DNA of 8,429 nucleotides from an uncultured Clostridia bacterium. Lineage in GTDB: Bacteria; Bacillota; Clostridia; TANB77; CAG-508. Shown here piece by piece: positions 1-8,330 of this stretch. Under the pieces are notes generated by a model. That model ran no database searches. It saw only the letters and a program-made list of their open reading frames with translations, and was not told where the DNA came from. Every line of letters begins with the position of its first letter. Position 1 is the first letter of the stretch. The stretch is taken from NCBI GenBank assembly GCA_948663505.1, contig CAPNAQ010000078.1:1-8429 (forward strand). The letters are read 5' to 3'. Made by a program: the position numbers and the translations under genes.

Positions 1-834
1 TTTTCCCCAACCTATTTTCATTTCTTTATTTTTAAGTAACTGTTGTTTTAACAATTTTTGTAAGGAAGTATCTTCTACTAAATCATTATAATTACTGCAT
101 TCTTGTACATTAAAAACAAAATTTAATATATCTTTAGTTGCATCTAATCCATCTTTTACTTCAAATAAATTATAAAATTTTGCAATATTTGAGTTTGCAT
201 CTATAATATTATTTATCTGATTACTTAATAACCAAGAATCGCACCTATATTCTGGATTTTTTATGTTAAAGTATTTTTCGATTTCTTGTTTTGAATTTTT
301 TATTGACTCTAATACCTTATCTATTTGTAATTTTTCTCCAAGTAGTATATGTATTTTTATATGATTTTCACATTTCTCATATTGCAATCTTCCAACTTCT
401 ATCAACTTTGTATTAATAAAGTATGCTGCCCAAATCATCTGTGAAATTCTAATACCTTCTAATTTTCTAACAAAAATATCATTCGTTAACGTTTCTTTAA
501 CTCTTTTCTTATATAGTTCTTTTTGCTCTCTATTATATTTTTTTAGTTTCATATTTTGGCAATGTATTTCATAGCCATATAATACTAATATATTGGTTAT
601 ATAAGGATTATATGGTTCACCAAAAAGCTCAATCATATTTTGCCTTTTCCAAAGAGTATCAATCTTAAATGATTTATCAGTATATAATATATCATAAATT
701 TCTTCTACTTTAATATTAAAATCTTTTATTTCATTAACATCTTTAATACACTTATAACATTTATTTTTATAATTAGTATCATTTATTTGATAATATTTTA
801 GAGCATTTTCAATTACAGATAACTCAAATTTCAT
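1..834 (-). CDS. GNAT-like acyltransferase-domain protein, 3' end beyond the window
   Basis: An open frame of 278 codons runs without a stop from an ATG at 834 to the window edge, so the C-terminus is missing. The start follows a modest ribosome site (AAGGGA about 8 nt upstream). I recognise the pattern of the clostridial two-domain acyltransferase family (NAT_N plus GNAT-like C-terminal domain): EVGRLQYE at residues 146-153, a short strand with IKIHILLGE at 159-167, CDSWLLS at 198-204, SNIAKF at 215-220 and FVFN at 239-242. These resemble the family's GRLQFE, IHIPxG, SWLL, SNIxxF and FVF signatures. Family members are predicted acyl-CoA-dependent transferases whose substrates are mostly unknown. 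The gene is cytoplasmic, with no signal peptide or membrane segment. It lies 133 bp downstream of the 94-aa gene on the same strand and could be co-transcribed. The family call is from memory of motifs; an unrelated helical protein is less likely. Confidence 0.62.
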   Translation of the reverse strand, partial: MKFELSVIENALKYYQINDTNYKNKCYKCIKDVNEIKDFNIKVEEIYDILYTDKSFKIDTLWKRQNMIELFGEPYNPYITNILVLYGYEIHCQNMKLKKYNREQKELYKKRVKETLTNDIFVRKLEGIRISQMIWAAYFINTKLIEVGRLQYEKCENHIKIHILLGEKLQIDKVLESIKNSKQEIEKYFNIKNPEYRCDSWLLSNQINNIIDANSNIAKFYNLFEVKDGLDATKDILNFVFNVQECSNYNDLVEDTSLQKLLKQQLLKNKEMKIGWGK

Positions 835-967
835 TAAATTGTTCCCTTTCTTATAAATTCATAAAAATGATATTACTAATCTTCTTACTTTGACTATAAA
901 CATATTTATCATTTCTATAATCTTTATTTTTAAAATTGAAAAGTGTAAAATGCTTTGCCGTTCTATG

Positions 968-1276
<309 letters not shown>

Positions 1277-1291
1277 TCAAGACTTTTGGTC

Positions 1292-1323
1292 AAAAAAAGA
1301 CCGCTTCATTTTTTGAAACGGTT
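1292..1323 (-). terminator. Intrinsic terminator at the end of the structured RNA
   Basis: On the minus strand CCGUUUC and GAAGCGG pair around a 7-nt loop, followed by UC and seven U. One of the pairs is G-U on the minus-strand RNA and would be a C/A mismatch on the plus-strand RNA, which fixes the direction. GGUC and GACC on either side of the U tract could form a competing hairpin that includes the lower terminator stem, so a switch is possible but unproven. Confidence 0.8.
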
Positions 1324-1525
1324 TAAGTTTTTGTGTTGTCAATTTCTTATAATCTTGAAATCAAGTTGCTACTGCATACTGATGTTGTAACTCAGGCTTT
1401 GCCTTCGAACAACCTCAGCAATATCAAGTATTATAGAGAGTTCGACAAAAACTCGTCTTGGTGCCAACGAAGTAGTTATCTACAACTTTTTCGACTCTTT
1501 TGACAATTGATACAAATATCAATTT
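1292..1525 (-). ncRNA. Structured RNA of about 230 nt, class not recognised
   Basis: No plausible protein gene lies here. The minus strand has a promoter (TATAAT at 1531-1536), a run of nested helices and a terminator. By eye: a 5' hairpin AAUUGAUA/UAUCAAUU (1524-1517 with 1512-1505). A long-range pairing UUGUCAA/UUGACAA (1506-1500 with 1342-1336) would close the whole domain; it shares two bases with the 5' hairpin. Arm 1 is AGAGU-CGA-AAAA with UUUU-UCG-ACUCU (1498-1487 with 1450-1437, two bulges), capped by CGUUGG/CCAA and GUAG/CUAC hairpins. Arm 2 is AUAAU-CUUGA with UCAAGAUUAU (1434-1424 with 1358-1349). It encloses CUGA-GUUGU-AGGC-AAA-GCCU-ACAAC-UCAG (1418-1379). G+C is higher than in the flanks. 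It may be an independent small RNA or a leader that controls the 94-aa gene through the terminator. It lacks the signatures I know for T-box, c-di-GMP, glutamine, lysine, purine, tmRNA or 6S RNA. Confidence 0.62.
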
Positions 1526-1530
1526 ACTTT

Positions 1531-1558
1531 ATTATATCATTTTATTTATATAATACAA
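1531..1558 (-). promoter_or_regulatory. Promoter of the structured RNA
   Basis: On the minus strand, TTGTAT (1558-1553) and a perfect TATAAT (1536-1531) are separated by 16 bp. Transcription would begin near 1524-1527, just at the first hairpin of the RNA. Confidence 0.6.
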
Positions 1559-1616
1559 TATAAATAACTAAAAATATTCAAGTATTTTAGAAAATAGCAT
1601 ACTATCAATTTAAAAT

Positions 1617-1645
1617 TTGCATTTTACATAATATTATGTTATTAT
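1617..1645 (+). promoter_or_regulatory. Candidate promoter of the lipoprotein gene
   Basis: TTGCAT (1617-1622), 17 bp, TATTAT (1640-1645). This is the best sigma-A-like pair upstream of the lipoprotein, but the stretch is so A+T-rich that chance matches are common. It is back to back with the promoter of the structured RNA. The leader would be about 110 nt and include the palindrome at 1676-1706. Confidence 0.35.
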
Positions 1646-1675
1646 ATATATATATCTTTGTTCTTTGAAAAAAAT

Positions 1676-1706
1676 CTGAATTTTTAGTGATTCACTAGAA
1701 ATTCAG
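1676..1706. repeat. 31-bp near-perfect palindrome in the lipoprotein leader
   Basis: Two 15-bp arms beginning CTGAATTT match at 14 of 15 positions around a single central base. Read on the minus strand it is followed by seven T, which looks like a terminator, but no minus-strand gene ends here. It could be an operator, a 5'-UTR stabilising hairpin of the lipoprotein mRNA, or a relic from the place the lipoprotein gene came from. Confidence 0.6.
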
Positions 1707-1760
1707 TTCATATATGTTCCTACATTCACTTTTTTTAACAATATATGGAGGTAATGAAAA

Positions 1761-2504
1761 ATGAAGAAAATTACTTTAGGACTTATCACTTTATTAGTTA
1801 TGTGCTTTCTGGTAGGTTGCAGTAGCAGCAATAGCAGTAGTCATTATAGCAATGCTAATAAAGAGATAATTGCAGAAATTCAGCAGACACTTGATCAAAA
1901 TGACATCCAAGTGCTAATCGCCTTTGGAGATAATTTTGAGGCAAAAAAGAGCTTGATTCAGTCTTCAGAGTTACATTCTGATGGATTGATTGCACTTTGT
2001 ACTAATCCAGAGCCTATGTATCTTGATAATGATACAGTTCAAAGTTGGTTTGAGGAAGCAATCGAAAGAACAGAATTGACAGCAGAGCAACAAGTTCAGA
2101 TTATTAAAATTGGTGAATTTGCTTACAATAAAATATTGTTATTGAACACCAATTTGACTGCAGAAGGACTGGTCACAATATGTGAGAATCCTGGAACCTT
2201 GAACCTTGATAACGATACAGTTCAAAGTTGGTTTGAGGAAGCAATCGAAAGAACAGAATTGACAGCAGAGCAACAAATTCAGATTATTAAAATTGGTGAA
2301 TTTGCTTACAATAGAGCATTGCTATTGAACACCAATTTGACTGCAGAAGGACTGGTCACAATATGTGAGAATCCTGGAACCTTGAACCTCGATAATGCTA
2401 CAGTTCAAAGTTGGTTTAAAGACGCAATCAAAAGAACAGAATTGACGGCAGAGCAAAAGGTTCAGATTGCGAAATCCAAAATCCAAGGAATGGGGATATT
2501 TTAA
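1761..2504 (+). CDS. Secreted lipoprotein with 61-residue tandem repeats
   Basis: The 247-aa protein begins with a classic lipoprotein signal: MKK, a hydrophobic stretch, then the lipobox LVGC with Cys20, followed by a Ser/Asn-rich linker. It should be lipid-anchored on the outer face of the membrane. The remainder consists of helical repeats of 61 residues starting at about D91, D152 and A213, the last one partial. A degenerate earlier copy ending in YLDN precedes them. Each unit runs from TVQSWF through ERTELTAEQ and IGEFAYN to LTAEGLVTICENPG and LNLDN. The pattern suggests a helical solenoid (HEAT- or LRV-like), but I cannot assign a family or ligand. GGAGGT sits 8 nt before the ATG. G+C is about 40% (43% in a sampled 60 bases), well above the neighbours, which suggests transfer. 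It is the only plus-strand gene and may be cargo of the mobile element or a separate acquisition. Confidence 0.85.
   Translation: MKKITLGLITLLVMCFLVGCSSSNSSSHYSNANKEIIAEIQQTLDQNDIQVLIAFGDNFEAKKSLIQSSELHSDGLIALCTNPEPMYLDNDTVQSWFEEAIERTELTAEQQVQIIKIGEFAYNKILLLNTNLTAEGLVTICENPGTLNLDNDTVQSWFEEAIERTELTAEQQIQIIKIGEFAYNRALLLNTNLTAEGLVTICENPGTLNLDNATVQSWFKDAIKRTELTAEQKVQIAKSKIQGMGIF
2031..2468 (+). repeat. Tandem 183-bp repeats inside the lipoprotein gene
   Basis: Copies start at 2031, 2214 and 2397, an exact 183-bp (61-codon) period. The third is partial, recognisable to about 2468. By eye, copies 1 and 2 differ at only about 7 of 183 positions, so the duplication is recent. Copy number could change by recombination or slippage without breaking the frame. 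Confidence 0.95.
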
Positions 2505-2529
2505 TATTTAAAGGAACTTATATGATAAT

Positions 2530-2576
2530 AAATGCACCAATACTAAGGAATTTTCTTCTTAGTGCTGGTGCATTTT
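2530..2576. terminator. Bidirectional terminator between convergent units
   Basis: AAATGCACCA and TGGTGCATTT pair at the base, with an upper stem CTAAG/CTTAG. An A-rich side and a T-rich side make it usable in both directions. It would end the lipoprotein mRNA on the plus strand. On the minus strand it lies directly after the stop of the 67-aa frame (2580), so it would end the mobilization unit. Confidence 0.85.
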
Positions 2577-2579
2577 ATT

Positions 2580-2783
2580 TTATCTAATTAATTTATTAAA
2601 CAAATACCATGCTGTTTGATTTTGTTCTTCTTTTGTCATCTCCATAATTTTAGCCATTGCAAACATTACAAGCTTGTACTTTCCAAAATTTATAAGTGTA
2701 GTTCTATATTCTTCATTTATACTTTTTAGCAATTTATCAAATTTTTCGTAATTTTCTTTAGTATTGAGATAAGACCTGCCCAT
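2580..2783 (-). CDS. Small helical protein, 67 aa, unknown function; possibly the second half of a frameshifted gene
   Basis: The frame reads MGRSYLNTKENYEKF and ends in WYLFNKLIR, all predicted helix, with no signal or membrane segment. It stops just before a strong terminator. The ATG at 2783 has no visible ribosome site, and an in-frame TAA lies 9 nt upstream. It overlaps the preceding 50-aa frame by 58 bp in the -1 phase. Either it is translated by coupling to that frame, or one base has been lost or gained and the two were once a single protein of roughly 100 aa. I do not recognise the family. Its position behind the relaxase gene suggests an accessory role in the mobile element. Confidence 0.5.
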   Translation of the reverse strand: MGRSYLNTKENYEKFDKLLKSINEEYRTTLINFGKYKLVMFAMAKIMEMTKEEQNQTAWYLFNKLIR

Positions 2784-2878
2784 TTGCTTTTACTCATACA
2801 TATTGCTAATCTTAATTTATCTTTTATATCCATATCATTTATAATATCTATTAAATATTTTACTTTATCATTATCCAT
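2726..2878 (-). CDS. Small protein, 50 aa, downstream of the relaxase; unknown
   Basis: Beginning at the ATG at 2878, the frame reads MDNDKVKYLIDIINDMDIKD and continues to KNLINC. GGAGG lies 10 nt upstream, a better site than that of the next frame. The gene starts 18 nt after the relaxase stop, so the two are probably one transcript. Its last 19 or so codons overlap the 67-aa frame, and only one of the two readings of that overlap is likely to be selected. The C-terminal part may therefore be out-of-frame sequence following a frameshift. No known domain is visible. Confidence 0.5.
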   Translation of the reverse strand: MDNDKVKYLIDIINDMDIKDKLRLAICMSKSKWAGLISILKKITKNLINC

Positions 2879-2896
2879 ATTCAATTTTCCTCCATA

Positions 2897-4288
2897 CTAA
2901 AATCTGGTATCATTATTTTTCTTTTTACTTTTTGTTTGTTTGTCTTCATTGGATATAGTTACTCTTCTTGCAATATTATTTGCAATTTCATTATCATTGT
3001 CGTCAAATATACCATTTTTATATAAGTCATCACTTACGATTTTATAGTGATTATCTTTATCAAAGCAAATTCTTTTATGAAAATGGCTCATAATATTATG
3101 CCAAAAGATTTTGAATTTTTGTAATTCTTGTTTTAGTTTCTCTTTTTCATTTTGTAATTTGCCTATAATCTTGTCTTTAGTAGATAATTTACTTTTAAGA
3201 TTGCCTATTTCATTATCTTTTAGTTCTATTTCATATTTAAGTGAACGATTTTCTTTTTCTATTTCAAATGCAGAATGTTCAAAATCTTTAATTGCCATAT
3301 TCAAGTCATTGACACTTCTAACTGTTTTAGTAATATCTTTTACATCTTTTGTATAATTTTTTAATTTCTGGACATCCTCGTTTGAAATAACCATATTATT
3401 TTTATTCATCAAAGTAGGCTTTAAACTATCTAAAATTTTATCTATGTCTTTGCTTGTATTATCTATTTTTTTAGTTTGCTTATTTGCTTCTTTTAGTCTT
3501 TCTTCTTTTTTCTCTAGTTGTCTTTTAATTTCTCGATAATCTCCCATATCTTTAATGTCTATGTCTCGATTTCTACCTTTTTTCTTTTGCTTTAATAGTG
3601 AATTTTCACAATAGACTTTATTATAAGATTTTATACAACAAATTCTCATTTCATCTTGTATTTTTTGTAGAGATTCTTTCGTAAAAACTTTTGACTTTGC
3701 AGGTTGTTTTCTCATACCTCTTTTATAATCTTCTTTTATTGGAACACCTACAATGTGCATATGTGGAGATGTTTCATCAAAATGAATTACTGCATTTGCC
3801 ACTTTAAATTCTGGTACAATTCTTATTAAATCTCGCACTTGCTCTTTATAAACCTGCGTCATACCTCTTTTGTAATAGTCATCTTTATAATTCCAAAAAT
3901 CCATATCTCCGAGTTCTATAATAAATTCACAAGCTAAATCTTTTTGCTTATCTTGTGATATATGCTTAAAATAGTCTTTTATTTTTCTATCTTCACGAGT
4001 TTGTTTCTCATTATATTCAATTCTTGCTTGTTCAAATTCTTGAAAATATAAGTTTTGCATATCTTCGTATAAATTATCAGTTCCATAGATTATTTGTATA
4101 TTTTCTTTGTCATTATCATAATCTCTTAGATTATGCTTATTCACTTTTGATAATTGAGTAGCGTTTTGTATTCCATTATTTGAAAATGATGTTTCTCCTG
4201 ATGGATTATTTTTTGCAACTTCTTTGGCTTTTGCTGTTTTGTTTTTATCACTACCTAAGTGAATAGAATATGCTAGTTCTTCGCTCAT
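2897..4288 (-). CDS. MobV-family relaxase (Pre/Mob type)
   Basis: This 463-aa protein is a plasmid-recombination/mobilization relaxase. It cuts one strand at oriT, stays attached to the 5' end and starts conjugative transfer, depending on another element's secretion system. The N-terminal catalytic domain has HNLR at residues 52-55, equivalent to the HNxR motif of MobM that carries its catalytic histidine. HFDETSPHMH at 169-178 is the metal-binding motif: H169, E172, H176 and H178 have the same spacing as H126, E129, H133 and H135 of MobM. From about residue 245 to 390 the protein is charged and heptad-rich, a long coiled coil, as is usual in this family. AAAGGAGG lies 6 nt before the ATG. 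The gene follows the recombinase gene by about 200 bp of inverted repeats, the expected place for its oriT. It appears intact. The related protein of Tn4451 is TnpZ. Confidence 0.93.
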   Translation of the reverse strand: MSEELAYSIHLGSDKNKTAKAKEVAKNNPSGETSFSNNGIQNATQLSKVNKHNLRDYDNDKENIQIIYGTDNLYEDMQNLYFQEFEQARIEYNEKQTREDRKIKDYFKHISQDKQKDLACEFIIELGDMDFWNYKDDYYKRGMTQVYKEQVRDLIRIVPEFKVANAVIHFDETSPHMHIVGVPIKEDYKRGMRKQPAKSKVFTKESLQKIQDEMRICCIKSYNKVYCENSLLKQKKKGRNRDIDIKDMGDYREIKRQLEKKEERLKEANKQTKKIDNTSKDIDKILDSLKPTLMNKNNMVISNEDVQKLKNYTKDVKDITKTVRSVNDLNMAIKDFEHSAFEIEKENRSLKYEIELKDNEIGNLKSKLSTKDKIIGKLQNEKEKLKQELQKFKIFWHNIMSHFHKRICFDKDNHYKIVSDDLYKNGIFDDNDNEIANNIARRVTISNEDKQTKSKKKNNDTRF

Positions 4289-4320
4289 CTTTTTCCTCCT
4301 TTTGACATTGCTTCGTAGTA

Positions 4321-4388
4321 TAGGAATTTGACTTTAGTCAATATTCCTAACCCCCTATGAGTTTCGTCATGCTAACAAAACTCGGGGG
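4321..4388. other. oriT: Probable oriT of the MobV relaxase: two adjacent inverted repeats
   Basis: MobV relaxases act at an oriT of inverted repeats directly upstream of their own gene. Here IR1 (4321-4349) pairs TAGGAAT-TTGACT with AGTCAA-ATTCCTA around a 2-nt loop with one bulged base. IR2 (4351-4388) pairs CCCCC and GAGTTT with AAACTC and GGGGG around a 13-nt loop, with a 3-nt bulge. They end 33 bp upstream of the relaxase start. The nick position cannot be read from the sequence. A leader regulating mob translation is an alternative. Confidence 0.6.
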
Positions 4389-4399
4389 CTCTGCGAGGC

Positions 4400-4432
4400 A
4401 ATAAATTTTCTCCCACAGGGATAAAATTTATT
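4400..4432. repeat. Strong hairpin between recombinase and relaxase genes
   Basis: AATAAATTTT and AAAATTTATT are a perfect 10-bp inverted repeat. They enclose a further TCCC/GGGA stem with a 3-nt loop. No U tract follows on either strand, so it is not a standard terminator. It may be a further arm of oriT or a protein-binding site. Confidence 0.7.
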
Positions 4433-4455
4433 CAAATTAACTATAGCCACTTTCA

Positions 4456-4487
4456 TTTTTGTTATCACAAAAACAAAACGTGCCACG

Positions 4488-4489
<2 letters not shown>
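4456..4489. repeat. Small hairpin and 13-bp palindrome at the 3' end of the recombinase gene
   Basis: TTTTTGT/ACAAAAA (4456-4473, 4-nt loop) is followed by AACGTG-C-CACGTT (4477-4489), which overlaps the recombinase stop codon (4488-4490). Together with the neighbouring repeats this makes five inverted repeats in 170 bp. Confidence 0.5.
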
Positions 4490-6481
<1,992 letters not shown>

Positions 6482-6658
6482 TTAAATTTTATCTAACACG
6501 AAATACAATATACAATATAATTGTAATATAATATTATTTTTTCAAAGTACCCATAAATATATATTTCTCTAGCTCTTAGCAAGTAAATATACATAATTTA
6601 TTAACCCTTTATATCACAATTTTAAGAAATGTCAAATTTTTACTTTTTTCCTGTTTTT
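6482..6658. other. Gene-free A+T-rich stretch, probable right end of the mobile element
   Basis: No gene is seen. Many A+T-rich candidates for a minus-strand recombinase promoter exist (TTGTAT/GATAAA, TTACAA/TATTGT), none convincing. TCAAAGTACC occurs at 6447-6456 and again at 6542-6551 as a direct repeat. Large serine recombinases usually sit beside one end of their element, so an attachment junction is expected here, but its position is not visible. Confidence 0.35.
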
Positions 6659-6928
6659 TTATATATTTTGCAGATATTCTTCTAATTCAGATAGTTTTAT
6701 CTTTCTAGACAAATTGGACACATAAACATCAGTTGAGTAATTAAATACTAAAAAAGTAATGCTTTTGATAATTACTTTATGTGGCTCAATGTATGAAAGA
6801 TTAGTTTTATCAATTTTTCTAATACTTCCATTTACAAACTTTGGGATAACTTTTGCAAACTCACATATAAATTCAAGTCGTTGTTTTAAACTTTCTTCAA
6901 ATTGTAGTTCTTGCTTAATTATCTTCAT
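6659..6928 (-). CDS. Small protein of unknown function, 89 aa (paralogue of the 94-aa protein at 968-1252)
   Basis: I do not recognise the family. The protein begins MKIIKQELQF and has a helical N-terminus. A core reads VNGSIRKIDKTNLSYIEPHK and then VIIK, and the protein continues with FN, YVSNLS and a C-terminal helix ELEEYL. The core matches the 94-aa protein at most conserved positions; the 94-aa protein has a few extra residues before it. There is no signal peptide or membrane helix. The ATG at 6928 follows AAAGGATGG by about 8 nt. That site is the 3' arm of a CAUCC/GGAUG hairpin, so translation may be damped. The gene lies about 50 bp beyond the terminator of tRNA-Tyr on the same strand and has no obvious promoter of its own. 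The arrangement copies that of its paralogue, which follows another RNA gene and terminator. Confidence 0.7.
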   Translation of the reverse strand: MKIIKQELQFEESLKQRLEFICEFAKVIPKFVNGSIRKIDKTNLSYIEPHKVIIKSITFLVFNYSTDVYVSNLSRKIKLSELEEYLQNI

Positions 6929-6937
6929 TTAAAATAC

Positions 6938-6953
6938 CATCCTTTCTTGGATG
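6938..6953 (-). promoter_or_regulatory. Hairpin covering the ribosome site of the 89-aa gene
   Basis: CAUCC and GGAUG pair around a 6-nt loop on the minus-strand RNA, and the 3' arm contains most of the AAAGGATGG ribosome site. The stem is short, so the effect could be slight. Confidence 0.35.
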
Positions 6954-6977
6954 ATTTTAATATTGTTTTTAAGCAAC

Positions 6978-7015
6978 AAAAAAATCAACCAGATTTTATT
7001 TTCTGATTGATTTTT
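6978..7015 (-). terminator. Terminator of the tRNA-Tyr transcript
   Basis: A 14-bp stem (7015-7002 with 6993-6980) with one G-U pair and an 8-nt loop. On the minus strand it begins AAAAATCAATCAGA and ends in seven T. It lies about 40 nt after the tRNA 3' end. Confidence 0.85.
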
Positions 7016-7053
7016 GTATCTATCTATTCTAAAAGTTCGAACAGATACGTCAT

Positions 7054-7139
7054 TGGTGGGCAGGGATGGATTCGAACCATCGTACTCAAATGAGAACAGA
7101 TTTACAGTCTGCCGCCTTTAGCCACTCGGCCACCTACCC
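7054..7139 (-). tRNA. tRNA-Tyr, anticodon GUA
   Basis: An 86-nt cloverleaf of class II with a long variable arm. The acceptor stem GGGTAGG pairs with CCTGCCC (one G-U), the discriminator base is A, and the CCA end is encoded at 7056-7054. The anticodon loop CTGTAAA gives GUA (7105-7103), and the T loop carries TTCGAAT. It is intact, and no partial duplicate of its 3' end was seen elsewhere in the window, so it does not look like the site where the mobile element inserted. Confidence 0.97.
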
Positions 7140-7167
7140 ATAAATATTGTGTCTTTCGACAATAGAT

Positions 7168-7196
7168 ATTATAAGACTTTTAAAACAAATTGTCAA
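7168..7196 (-). promoter_or_regulatory. Consensus promoter of tRNA-Tyr
   Basis: TTGACA (7196-7191), exactly 17 bp, TATAAT (7173-7168). It is a perfect vegetative sigma-factor promoter. Transcription would start near 7161, about 22 nt before the tRNA. Confidence 0.93.
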
Positions 7197-7204
7197 TACA
7201 TTTT

Positions 7205-7243
7205 AAAAAAATTATAAAGGATTTTGGAAAAAATCCCAAAACC
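7205..7243 (-). terminator. Terminator after the dehydrogenase gene
   Basis: On the minus strand GGTTTTGG pairs with CCAAAATCC (one bulge) around a T-rich loop, 10 nt after the stop codon. A T-rich run follows. It separates this gene from the tRNA promoter. Confidence 0.6.
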
Positions 7244-7253
7244 CTATCTAAAA

Positions 7254-8330
7254 TTAATTTACATACTCATTTAAAGGCTTAACTTTAAAATTCAAATCAC
7301 CAATCAATTCTGTAGTAATATAACCTGGATTTGCATTTATAACATCTGGAATCCTATTAGCAACAGTTGCACAAGTAAGTTCAACAGTAGAAGGTCTTTC
7401 AACAGTAATAGTAGTAGAAGGTTCACCTTCAACAGTCCAAATATTTTTATCAAACTCATCAGGGGCATACACTTTACCTATACATTCAGACTCAATAGTT
7501 ATACCCTCTTTTGTTTCTGTAGTAACAACTGCACTCATACCTGTAGCATCCCCTGCCTTTATAGTCATATCCAAAGTTGAAGAATAAATATCTTCTTTAT
7601 ATGTCTGAGGAACACACTTTTGAGTTTGAGAAACAACTGTTAATCCCAATTTAGAACACAACCAACCATTAACATTCCACATATAAGAAGGTAAAAACTC
7701 ACCTTTTTCAATCATTCTTCTTCTTTCTTCTTCTGAAATTCTATCTACAGCTGCAACTTGTTTATCAAATTCTTCTAATGATAAACCTGAACCATGTGCT
7801 TCTGCTAGTGCAATTCCATAATCTTCAACATTATAACTTGAACTACCTTTTATCTTTTTAATTGTTTGAGTTGAACCTGCAATAGAAGATATTAATTGTC
7901 CCCAATAAATATCTTGGTAACCTGTTCCTGTTATAGTGCAATTATTCTTTTTTGCCAATTCATTTATTTTGTTTACTATATTAGGATTTGAATTTTGAGG
8001 ATAAAATGCTTCTTCACATGTTGAAATAGCATTTATTCCTAATTCTGCACATAACATAAATGGTTCTTCTACCTCTGATATTAAGCTTCTGGTTGTAATT
8101 ATACATACATCTGGTTTTGTATTTTGCATCATTTGCTTTGCTTCTTTTACATCTGTCACTAATACTCCTAATTTTCCTTTTCCTATTATTTCTCCTATGT
8201 CTTTTCCTATAACTTGTGGATCTACATCAATTGCTCCAACTATTTCCACTCCTTTTTCAATCATATATCTCATAGTATATATGCTCATTTTTCCCACACC
8301 ATATTGTATAGCTTTTATTTTTCTTTCCAT
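7254..8330 (-). CDS. NAD(P)-dependent amine dehydrogenase-like protein (2,4-diaminopentanoate dehydrogenase / DapB-like family)
   Basis: This 358-aa cytoplasmic protein begins with a Rossmann nucleotide-binding fold: KAIQYGVGKM at residues 6-15, then VEIVGAIDVDP, as in dihydrodipicolinate reductase-type proteins. The middle contains CIITTRS and a GTGYQDI segment. The length and the C-terminal region fit the group that includes 2,4-diaminopentanoate dehydrogenase (Ord) of clostridial ornithine fermentation. That enzyme removes an amino group oxidatively with NAD(P). The sequence differs a good deal from the Ord I remember, and no ornithine-fermentation gene is next to it, so I would not name the substrate. 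The ATG at 8330 follows AAGGGAAA, and an in-frame stop lies 9 nt upstream. The gene has its own terminator and is separate from the tRNA. Codon use matches the flanks, so it is probably ancestral chromosome. Confidence 0.75.
   Translation of the reverse strand: MERKIKAIQYGVGKMSIYTMRYMIEKGVEIVGAIDVDPQVIGKDIGEIIGKGKLGVLVTDVKEAKQMMQNTKPDVCIITTRSLISEVEEPFMLCAELGINAISTCEEAFYPQNSNPNIVNKINELAKKNNCTITGTGYQDIYWGQLISSIAGSTQTIKKIKGSSSYNVEDYGIALAEAHGSGLSLEEFDKQVAAVDRISEEERRRMIEKGEFLPSYMWNVNGWLCSKLGLTVVSQTQKCVPQTYKEDIYSSTLDMTIKAGDATGMSAVVTTETKEGITIESECIGKVYAPDEFDKNIWTVEGEPSTTITVERPSTVELTCATVANRIPDVINANPGYITTELIGDLNFKVKPLNEYVN

Noticed and set aside
1394..1404. GGCAAAGCC as the core of a c-di-GMP-I riboswitch
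   Set aside because: The rest of the consensus, including the GNRA-capped helix and the receptor, is missing. The bases form an ordinary 4-bp hairpin inside a larger arm.
1287..1525. T-box leader for the 94-aa gene
   Set aside because: No T-box sequence precedes the terminator, and no specifier-loop arrangement was found.
2031..2468. CRISPR-like or mobile repeats
   Set aside because: The units are 183 bp, contiguous and in frame, so they are protein repeats, with no spacers.
3111..3356. 81-codon plus-strand frame opposite the relaxase coiled coil
   Set aside because: A Ser/Phe/Leu-rich shadow of the A-rich coiled-coil coding strand; no ribosome site.
4400..4432. Terminator of the recombinase gene
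   Set aside because: The stem is strong but neither strand has a U tract after it, so it is listed as a repeat.
7054..7139. tRNA-Tyr as the element's attachment site
   Set aside because: The tRNA is intact, has its own terminator, is separated from the recombinase by another gene, and no repeat of its 3' end was found. Large serine recombinases also rarely use tRNA genes.
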